Part shown: one piece after another, positions 55,121-64,000 of the stretch
Layout of the letters: every line of letters begins with the position of its first letter
How positions within the stretch are numbered: the stretch's first letter is position 1
Assembly: GCA_031772625.1 (NCBI GenBank)
Contig: CM062818.1
Location: forward strand, 1,284,070,277 to 1,284,134,276
Reading direction: 5' to 3'
Origin: Pinus tabuliformis
Lineage: Eukaryota; Streptophyta; Pinopsida; Pinales; Pinaceae
DNA: 64,000 bases
The notes under the pieces: model-generated
What the model saw: the letters and a program-made list of their open reading frames with translations, nothing else
The model's database searches: none
Told to the model about the DNA's origin: nothing
Translations under genes and position numbers: made by a program

Positions 55121-58100
55121 ATGCCCCGAGGAAAGAAAATGAAAACACCTAGTAAGGAACCTGAAAGCTCTAGCATGACTCATGAAGAAGAGGAAGAAAT
55201 GCTACATGATATATCAAAATTACAAGAACAAGTGCAACAAATGTCACGCTCACAAAAGCTAACGGAAGCTAAGATAAGTGGCGTGGAATCTAAGATAAAT
55301 GGCATGGAATCTAAGATAAAGGGAATGGAAGCTAAGATGGATGATTCGAAGACAGATTTGAAGAGAGACATGGCAGGTTTGAAGATAGATTTGAAGACAG
55401 ACATGGAAGAATTGAAGAAGTTGCTACAAGAAAGGGTCACTAATGGTGAAAAGGTAGTAAAGGAAACTCATGATGAGAACAAAAGAAATGTTAATCATGA
55501 TTCCATAGACGCTAATGTTGGATCGAAGAATCACCATATTCCAAAAATCGATATGAGGAAGTTTCATGTCAAGGATCCCGCCACATGGATATTACAGATG
55601 GAGCAATTCTTCGATCTCAATAATGTGCAAAACGCACAAAAGGTACGTATGGCAACTGTATATTTGGAACCAAATCAGTTTGTATGGTATCAATGGCTTT
55701 GCTTTCGTAAACAATTTATCACTTGGGCAATTTTTACGGAAGAATTGATAGCACATTATGAAGATACAAAAAGCAACACTTTTTTTAGCCAATTGATAAG
55801 TCTCAAACAAAAGGGTTCAGTAATGGAGCACATTGAGGAGTTCCAAAAATTGAACATAAGGGTAAAAGATATTCCAGAGGAGCATAGGATTGATGTGTTC
55901 ATAGGGTCTTTAAAGGATAATATCCAACATGATGTTCGCCTTTGGGAACCTGATTCATTAGAGAAGGCATTCAGGTTAGCAAGAAAAATGGAAAGGAAAA
56001 TTATGGCAACCAGGAAGCATACCACTCACAACTATAAAGACGGAAGTGTTGTTTCCCCTAGTATTCCACAACCTATAAGGTTGACACCACAACAATTGGA
56101 AGAAAAAAGAGCAAAAGGGCTTTGTTACAGTTGTGATAGCAAATACCCTAAAGGTCATAAGTGTGCTGAGAAGAAATTATTCTACATAGATTGTGAAGAG
56201 GAAGAAGAAAAGGAGCAAGAAAGGTCAAAAGAAGAAGATATACTCCAGGAACAAAGCCTAGATGAAGAACAAATAAATCCGACCATATCTTGTAATGCAT
56301 TGGCAGGAATTACCACTCCTCAAACCATCAAGATAGAAGGACAAATCAAGAAGAAAAAGGTAATAGTGTTGATTGATTCAGGAAGCACCCACATTTTTAT
56401 TCATTGTAGGGTAGCAAAAGAAGTGAATTGCTTCCTATATCCAGCACCAGAGTGTCAAGTGATGATTGCAAATGGAGGAACAATAAATTGCTCTCGAAAG
56501 TGCCATAATATCAAGCTATCCATGGGAGAATATGTATTGACTAGCCCAATGCTTTCCATTCCAATGGGAGGTGCTGATGTTGTACTGGGAGTCCAATGGC
56601 TACAATCCTTGGGTACAATAGCTTTTAATTTTCAAGAACTTTTCATCAAATTTTCTATGGAAGGAAAGGAAGTTGAATTAAGGGGTATTGCAGGGAAACC
56701 AGGAAAGATAATCAGCTCTAATGGCATGACAAAGCTTCTAAAAAAAGAGCAAAGAGGTGTAATTGCACAATTATGTTCGCTAGATGTTTCCACATTGGAA
56801 TCATCTATTTCTCCAGATCTCCAAAACGTCCTAGACAATCATTCCAAGGTATTTGAGACTCCAAAAGGTCTCCCACCTATGCGTGATTATGATCATGCTA
56901 TTCATCTGATTCCAGGAAGTGTTCCTCCAAACATCAGGCCGTACAGATATCCCTATGTCCAAAAAAGTGAAATTGAGCGTATGGTTGCAAAAATGCTGGA
57001 GGCTGGTATAATTCAACCGAGTCAAAGTTCTTTCTTAGCTCTAGTAGTATTGTTGCACAAGAAGGATGGATCATGGCGCATGTGTCCGGATTATAGGGAG
57101 CTCAACAAGCTCACTATTAAAGATAAGTTTCCCATTCTTGTTATTGATGAATTATTGGATGAATTGTATGGATCAATTTACTTCACCAAGTTGGATCTTC
57201 ATTCGGGATATCATCAAATCAGAATGAAGATTGAAGACATTCCGAAAATGACATTTAGAACTCATGAGGGTCATTATGAATTTTTGGTCATGCCTTTTGG
57301 CTTTACCAATGCACCTTCAACATTTCAAGGTTTGATGAATTCAATTTTCAAACCATTCCTTAGAAAATTTGTGTTAGTATTTTTTGATGATATACTAATC
57401 TACAGTAAGTCTTGGAAGGATCATGTTGAACATGTTGACAAGGTGCTACAACTATTGGAGGATAAACAATTATATGCAAAAAGATCCAAATGTTTCTTTG
57501 GAGTCCAGGAGGTGGAATATTTGGGTCATATTGTATCTCATGAAGGAGTTAAGGTAGACCCTAGCAAAATTAAAGCCATTAAGGAATGGAAAATTCCCAC
57601 ATCCATAAAGCATCTGCAAGGATTTCTTGGGTTGACAGGGTATTATCGCAAGTTTGTTAAGAATTATGGGAGAATAGCAGCACCTCTAACAACATTATTG
57701 AAGAAAGATTCATTTTCATGGACTCTAGAAGCAACAAAGGCCTTTGAACATCTTAAAGAGGCAATGTGCCAAGCACCGGTCTTAGCTACATCGGACTTCA
57801 CAAAAACCTTTATTGTGGAATGTGATGCTTCAGGAAATGGAATTGGTGTTGTTCTAATGCAAGATGAAAGACCTATTGCTTTTGAAAGTCGTCCAATCAA
57901 GGGAAAGTTTTTAAGAAAAGCTATTTATGAGAAGGAAATGTTGGCAATACTCCATGCACTTAAGAAATGGCGACCCTACCTAATGGGAAGACACTTCAAG
58001 GTAAAAACGGATCATGATAGCCTTAAATACTTTTTAGAACAAAGATTATCCTCTGAAGAGCAACAAAAGTGGGTCACAAAGATGTTGGATTATGAATTTG

Positions 58101-58756
58101 AAATCATCTACAAAAAAGGGAAGCAAAATGTGGTGGCAGATGCACTCTCAAGAAAGGATGAGGATGTGGAAGCATTGTTGTGTGCCATTTCTATTATCCA
58201 ACCAGATTGGATAAACGAAGCAAGGGAGGAATGCAAGAATGACGAAGAAGTGTGGGCACTTATTCGAAAGCTACAACACGATTCCAGTACTTCTGATACA
58301 TTTAGCTGGCAAAATGATTTGTTATGGTACAAAGATCGCTTATACCTCTGTAATAATTCCCATCTCAAACAAAAGATTCTTACGGAATTGCACACTTCTC
58401 CCTTAGGAGGGCACTCAGGATTTTTAAAAACTTACCACAGGGTTAAGAAGGAATTTTTTTGGGATGGCCTTAAATCAGATATTCAAAAGTTTGTGGCAGA
58501 ATGTTTGGTTTGCTAGCAAAATAAAGTTGAAACAATTAAGACACCGGGTCTATTACAACCTTTATCCATTCCAAGCCAATGTTGGGAGGATGTTTCAATG
58601 GATTTTATCACAGGTTTACCCAAGTCTGAGGGAAAGAGTGTCATCATGGTGGTAGTTGACAGACTTACCAAGTATGCACACTTTTGTGCATTATCACATC
58701 CATTTAAAGCTAGTACAGTTTCTACTGCATTTAACTTAGTGAAAGAATCACATTGA
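55121..58756 (+). pseudogene. gypsy Gag-Pol polyprotein (1131 codons open, one stop, then truncated integrase)
   Basis: ATG at 55121. Residues about 40-110: heptad-like coiled coil with repeated (S/E)KI-x-G-(V/M)-E. From residue 145: Retrotrans_gag (KFHVKDPATWILQMEQFFD). Knuckle CYSCDSKYPKGHKC near residue 345. Protease DSG at 419-421. RT near 640-830 with LHKKDGSWRMCPDYRELNKL, FTKLDLHSGYHQI and catalytic FFDD at 754-757. RNase H from 900 (ECDASGNGIG), YEKEMLAILHALKKW and TDHDSLKYFLEQ, then ADALSRK. Integrase zinc site HTSPLGGH...CLVC, TAG at 58514-58516, then [10 protein letters not shown] with the first catalytic Asp, ending by truncation. All RT and RNase H catalytic residues I can see are present. 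Confidence 0.92.
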
Positions 58757-58786
58757 GTATAGGTAGCCTATTGATGATTCCATTTT

Positions 58787-59812
58787 AATGAACAAGATCA
58801 TCAAAAACAACAAATGTGAACAAAGAAACATGGCATTAGAAGTTTTGTGTTAAAAAATCCAATCCTTTACATTAGAAACCATATGCTCATGGTCCAAACA
58901 AGCAATATGAATTTAGAATTATATCCTCTCCTCTCCACGAGCCATGGCTAGGATTTTTATGAAAGTTACATGACGAATTTTGGCTCTAACAATCCAATTT
59001 TTCAATTATGGAAAATTCTACATTTTTAACAAATTGGCCTAAAAGAACCTTGCATATCTTCCTAACTGTGGAAAATTTTAGAAAATTGTTCAAGGGGAGC
59101 CTAATTTTCCATGTTTTGAACAAAAATTTCCCTTGGAATTTTCTATGTCAACTACATTGCTTCGGAAATCGTGACCCGAGTTGACTGTTTAAATACGTTT
59201 ACAATTTTGGTTTTAACATGAAATTTTACAAATATGCTTGAAAGACCCCTTCGGATCTCCAAAATCGTGATTTATTTTGGAAATCCATTTGAGGCTTAGT
59301 AAATTTACTATACTAGGAATAAAAATCGTTTCTATAATTTTGAGATTCGCTTTCATCTACACAGAAATCAAGGACAAAGTTAGCAATTTGAAAATTATGC
59401 GAATTTATGGGTTGATTTGTTAATTTGTTTCTAGAAACTCACACATTTGACATGGGTGCATTCTAACTAATGTGGTGGTGTTAAAACATCATTTTGAACA
59501 AAAACCCTCCTCAAGTTTCTTGAAAAGTGTGCCGAGTTGTCAAATCCACAAATTGGTGTAGGCACCACCTTGCTGGTGCGGGAACTGACCTAAGTGTAGG
59601 CAAACCAGAAATTGATGCACTTAGAAATAAATTGCATATTTTAAATGGAGTTTCATGCATCTTCTTGAGGACCTGAAATAATAAGAAATTTATCATTAAT
59701 GACAATCTCGATATAATTTGTATTGAAACAAAGGGAATATACTAAAGAATAAATAATTACCTTGTCATGATCCTAATTGAAGATAATAGCCCAATAATGA
59801 TAGTAAATACGA
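58787..59812. repeat. ~1-kb direct repeat, copy B
   Basis: Partner of 52637-53651 in the same orientation. Begins within about 30 bp of the point where gypsy homology ends. Ends at the same word AATGATAGTAAAT. Confidence 0.85.
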
Positions 59813-62800
59813 TGAAATAAATATGACATTTTTGGGGCCTAATAGGTAGCTTGCAGCAAAGGATATACCCATAATATCCTTAATCTCATAGGATGTGTTG
59901 AGGAAGTCAACACACAAGAGAAAGGATGTGAAGCCGTGGGAGCATGGAAGTGGTGAGAAAAGGGAGTTGTTGGCATAAGTTTGGATGCTAAATTCTTATT
60001 GGAAAAGGGTGATTGGGAATGAAGAGTGCCCAAAAGTGTCTTATTTTTGTCCCATGACGTGAGTGGAGGGAAGCTCGGTCACTGCATCAGAAAATAAAGT
60101 TGTGAAGAGAAGTGTATGCACAAAAGTGGGAAATGCAAGTGCAAGATAGCATGTAGAATACCATGGTGGTCATATTGGGACACTATTCTTTGCATTTATT
60201 GTGATACCTATTCTATGTAGGTGTAATTTGGCAAATAAGGCTCAACAAAGCATAGATTCACTCGGTGCTTGCCTTGGGGTTAAGAAAACACCTGTTAGAA
60301 TAGTATTGGGTTCTTGGAATAAGAGAACCTTTCCTTAATATTGGTTAATTCCATGTGATTGATTTTTGATAGTTTGAGTGAGTCACTGTGGTGTTCTCTT
60401 CTTGGAGGTAGTTAATAAATCAACTAAACATTGTACTCCTCCTCTTGAATCATTCTTTGACTAATTAATGGTGTGAATACCACTGAGTACTTAACTTCTC
60501 ATACTTTGAATCCATCTCGGGTGTGCTTAGTTATAAGAATGGTTATAGTGTAGTTATCCTATGGTTGGGTGGATTTTTGAAGTCCCTCCTCTAGCTTCCA
60601 ACCATTTCAAATTTAATCAGGCAAGTGTTTATCCTATAATATCCAAGTAAGAATGTATGTTTTTTTATATAGTTTTGGTTGACTAGCTATCTAGTGTATT
60701 GATGGTGAATAGGAGCTACTTGAGCTATGTGGTTTGTGACCTTATTAACTTATTTGTGTGTTTCCTGATGTGTCCATGACTAATGGTATGCAAACAATAA
60801 CAATTAGTCTTCCAGTTCATATGTTTTAGTCATTTTCTATGTTTATGAGTTAGTGCAGTTTCTTGACAAATGATGTTTGTAGGTTGTATCTTGAATAACA
60901 TACCTTATATGTGGTGTGAGTGGACTTGCACCACCTATCAAGGGAATTTTGATATCCTTGTATGTCCATGATGAGTGCCTACTGCTATGTTCTCATGGTT
61001 ATGCTGGGCTCATGGACCCTTGTGTTTTTTGTTGGTTGCATGAGAAACTAAGTTATTTACATGAATATACATGGTTGTCAAATATTCTTCATGTAATATG
61101 TTATGTGTTGTTAATGAACGAATAGGTATTCCTTTGCACTTGCATTGAGATGGTTTGTAAGAATACTCTCACGGTTATGAGGGTTTGGAGGCATCTATGT
61201 AAATTTATTGGTACTACTTTGAGTATGGAGTTTCTTGTATGCCCATGTATGAATTTTTAATATGCTTAAATGAATTATTGCAATGTGTGAAAGTCTATTG
61301 TCTGGCATGATATATTATTAATACTTAGATTGTGGCTTTGCGTGGTGTTTTTAATATAATTGTTGAATGAATAATTATTTTCTATATATGATAGTGTCCC
61401 AAATAAGACTTTAATTCACTTAAGAGATGAGAAAATTGTTTGGAAATCCCTTAGAAATTCTAGCTCTAAATAATGAAGAAGTTGGACTTGTATCTAGGTC
61501 CAAATGAGTCCTAATGAGAGTTGTATCTAGGTCCAAATGAGTCCATATATGTTTCATATGAGGATTAGTATACATTCTAGACACAATTTGTAAATATAGA
61601 TGCATATAGAGATTCAGACACCTAGGAGGAATAACACGACACAATCTCATGGTGGAGCTGAATTTCAGATGAATCCGGATACATTTACAATAGGGTTAAG
61701 TGGAGGCACATCTAGAGTGGGCCATATTTTTGATAACGTAATTGTGGATCTGGATTTGCAAAAGAGATATATTTCATTTCATCCAGGTTAAATATGTTGA
61801 GAAATATAGGGCATCAAGGTTAGGTGATTTCTCTAATGATGATAACTGCTTGAGAATGATTTTTACTTCCTAGATTAGGATCTTCTTTTACCTATGTTAG
61901 TATAGTTTTATTCTTCATCAAATATCTACCATTGAATAAACCATAAAGAGACAAGAGACATAGAATGTAGGTTATCAACCAGGTCCAAAACCTCTCCCAC
62001 TTGAGAGGAATACCTGAACAAATTCTTCTCCTTATAGATAATTCAATTGATGAATACCAAGACCAAGAACCTTGACCTATTTTCCACTCAAAGAGAAAGA
62101 CACAAAACTTCCTTGATGAGATCCTTAGTCAAATATAGTCAACCTTCTGCTCCTTCCTCCTTCTTGACTTCTCTTCAACTTCACCTTCCATGTGCTTTAG
62201 ACCTACAACCTTTTCTGCATCCTTGGAAACCCTAGTTGCAACATATAAGAGAGATATATGGTGAATTAGCCCCTCAATCTTCTTCGCTTGGAATTAATAG
62301 CCTTCTCCTCCAACTTAGCTTCATGAACTGACTTATATTCTTATTGAACCATCTTCTAGAACAACAAGATAAATTTCAACCTTTTCTGCAACAATAACAG
62401 TCCCTTCCATCACACATGTGAGTGGAGATCAGCCCTAAAATAGTCCCAAAATACTCCTAAAGACGTTGCTCTTCTTCCTTCTTTCTTCATTGATGATTAA
62501 GATTCTTCCAAGAAAAATTTGCAATTATTATTTAAGACTTGACCTTGAACGAAATTATGCCTTCTGAACTGAGGTCGAACTTCCTATTTATAGTTTTTTC
62601 CTAGTCAAATAGGATGATTTGAGAGAGGGTGAGTCGACATATATATATTTGAGATATATTATTATTCTTCTTGAAGGTGACTTGTAGGAGGTGTCTTTTC
62701 TTGGCCTTGGAAGGCATTCCTATACATTTAATGACTCATAAAAAAATGTAACACACCCAAAAAGGGTCCTTCATACATGACATTGACTAAAATTGACTTT

Positions 62801-63066
62801 TATGACTATATGACAAAACCTAAAGGTTCACAATTGGAACCTTAACTAAAATAAAATTCCTTGATCATGAAACACATGATTCAAGTATTACAAAAATATT
62901 TTTTTTCCTTTATTTTCATCAATTTCATAAAATCACAATTACACATGTCATTATGAAGACCAAACCTATTTACACTTTTCAACACTTCCTCATAACTAGG
63001 GAGGTATTCATAATGGTACTTGGTCATTCTCAATCTAAAGAATTTTCATAAGAAGAGTCAGATTGT
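59813..63066. other. Unassigned sequence, no supported gene
   Basis: Mixed AT-rich DNA. The longest open stretches are 60-76 codons. One at 61600-61791 (plus) ends in VIVDLDLQKRYISFHPG, faintly like the C-terminal segment of A1 aspartic proteases, but too short to call. A short tandem duplication GAGTTGTATCTAGGTCCAAATGAGTCC lies at about 61485-61545. No TE domains. Confidence 0.4.
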
Positions 63067-63070
63067 ATTA

Positions 63071-63691
63071 GGGGAATTTTGAGGTCTAAAATGGGCCTCC
63101 TAAGAAAATTATAAAATAATAGTGGAAATAATAAATTAAGATTAGATTACATGATCAAATTTTAGAGGGAAAAAAGAAAAAACTATTTTTTCAATTCGTA
63201 TTTTCAACTTATCTCCCTATGGATTTACTCAAATTTTGAGCGGAAACACCCATTGGATGAAAAATTTGATTCCTCATCCAACAAGTACTGATGTTGCATA
63301 CTTTCAATGTACCCTACTACATGAAAAGTGAGAAATAAATGAAAAACATGATTGCAATAACGTTTTTTCATGTATTTCTCATTTTTCATGTAGCAGGGTC
63401 CATTGGAAGTATGCAACATGGGTAATCCTTGGATGAGGAATTAAATTTTGCATCCAATGAGTACTCTCGCTTGAAATTTGAGTAAAAAATTAGGGAGATA
63501 AATTGAAAATATGAGTTGAAAAAGTGGTTTTATTATTTTATTATTTATTAATATTTTTACTTTTTTACTCCAAAAATGGTGAATCAACCCCCATTATTGA
63601 AATCATCATCTTGAATCCTACTGGTTCTTATAAAGTTTATTTTGGTTGTGCATTTTTATGAGGAGGCCCATTTTAGACCTTAAAATTCCCC
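63071..63691. mobile_element. Fold-back (long inverted-repeat) MITE, 621 bp
   Basis: Outer ends GGGGAATTTTGAGGTCTAAA and its near-perfect reverse complement TTTAGACCTTAAAATTCCCC, continued by TGGGCCTCCT / AGGAGGCCCA. Inner segments also pair: ATTTTCAACTTATCTCCCTA with TAGGGAGATAAATTGAAAAT, CCTCATCCAA with TTGGATGAGG, GTTGCATACTTTCAATG with CATTGGAAGTATGCAAC, AAAAGTGAGAAATA with TATTTCTCATTTTT. Nearly the whole element is thus a hairpin with its centre near 63360. Flanks TTA/TAA fit a TA or TTA duplication, as for Tc1/mariner or PIF/Harbinger MITEs. No coding content. Confidence 0.85.
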
Positions 63692-64000
63692 TAATGGTAA
63701 CCCATCTATTTAGCATCATATCAATAAGCATTGTCACATAGCAAGGCCTTGACTAACAACTCTATCTATCCATAAGATCATAGCACAATACTGGCAAGAC
63801 CAATGATGTATATACACCCTCATCATTGTCATTCTTGGAACATACTCCACCAAGGTTCTTAGAGTATGTTCCACCAAGACTATTCTTATCTTGGATTCCC
63901 AGTCCTCAGAGAATATCGGTCCTCTATGATGAATCTTGTCTTGGATTCCCTAACACATCCTCAAAGAGCATCAGATGCCATATGTTTACCCAATCCTCCA
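63692..64000. other. Right-edge spacer
   Basis: No gene. A small duplicated motif (GAACATACTCCACCAAGGTTCTTAGA / GTATGTTCCACCAAGACTATTCTT) and two TCTTGGATTCCC words lie at about 63838-63950. Confidence 0.4.

Larger units (their letters stand above)
54122..58756 (+). mobile_element. Chromovirus-type gypsy retrotransposon, 3'-truncated
   Basis: 5' LTR (54122-54454), exact PBS, leader, and a gag-pol frame (55121-58513) continuing past one stop into integrase, then cut at about 58756. Integrase beyond its first catalytic Asp, the chromodomain, PPT and the 3' LTR are missing. The cut lies close to the left edge of direct repeat B. Same family as the elements at 25496 and 32085. Confidence 0.92.

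Noticed and set aside
61600..61791. Possible aspartic-protease (A1) C-terminal fragment
   Set aside because: Only about 17 residues look suggestive, no active-site motif nearby and no supporting neighbouring exons.

Overview
This window is non-coding plant chromatin built almost entirely from nested, decayed LTR retrotransposons, with a few small DNA-transposon-like and SINE-like insertions. A plant origin is supported by many Ty1/copia and Ty3/gypsy elements with primer-binding sites matching plant initiator tRNA-Met (TGGTATCAGAGC and variants), a chromodomain-type gypsy family, 5-bp target-site duplications (TSDs), AT-rich spacers and no operon-like gene packing. The density and age spread of the insertions suggest a large plant genome. 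A gymnosperm or another large-genome lineage is possible, but that is inference. I found no intact host gene and no tRNA or rRNA gene.

Layout. 1-1453: pseudogenised transposase-like (DUF7869-like) ORF running off the left edge. 1834-5658: minus-strand gypsy, truncated, with its RT deleted. It sits in the 3' LTR of a minus-strand copia that keeps only gag and protease (5659-9049). That copia sits in the left LTR of an older plus-strand copia (9050-17489), whose right LTR carries a MITE-like insertion. 17490-23564: unassigned AT-rich DNA with a second MITE-like copy and a diverged minisatellite. 23565-31298: plus-strand copia with perfect TTATA TSD, split in its integrase region by a chimeric non-autonomous gypsy (25496-28171, TSD GAAGG). 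About 32085-35190: degenerate minus-strand gypsy of the same family, carrying a 1034-bp solo LTR (TSD ATGAT). 36098-44823: an 8.7-kb LTR element with 1.5-kb LTRs, perfect AGATC TSD and a repeat-filled interior without retroviral genes (LARD-like). It interrupts the ORF of an older minus-strand retroelement, seen at 35891-36097, 44824-45975 and 50956-51093+. 45976-50955: copia in which gag-protease-pre-integrase is inverted relative to the LTRs, integrase, RT and RNase H. About 52637-59812: two ~1-kb direct repeats flanking a 3'-truncated gypsy (54122-58756) that holds the best-preserved ORF in the window, 1131 codons of gag-pol. 59813-64000: unassigned sequence plus a 621-bp fold-back element (63071-63691).

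Relationships. The elements at 25496, 32085 and 54122 belong to one chromovirus-like gypsy family and show three fates: internal recombination into a compact chimera, point decay plus nested insertion, and 3' truncation with a mostly open frame. Nesting order is fixed by TSDs and by reading frames that resume across inserts. The most unusual objects are the repeat-filled LARD, the copia with the inverted half, the chimeric gypsy with a triplicated Gag-derived module, and the large hairpin element.
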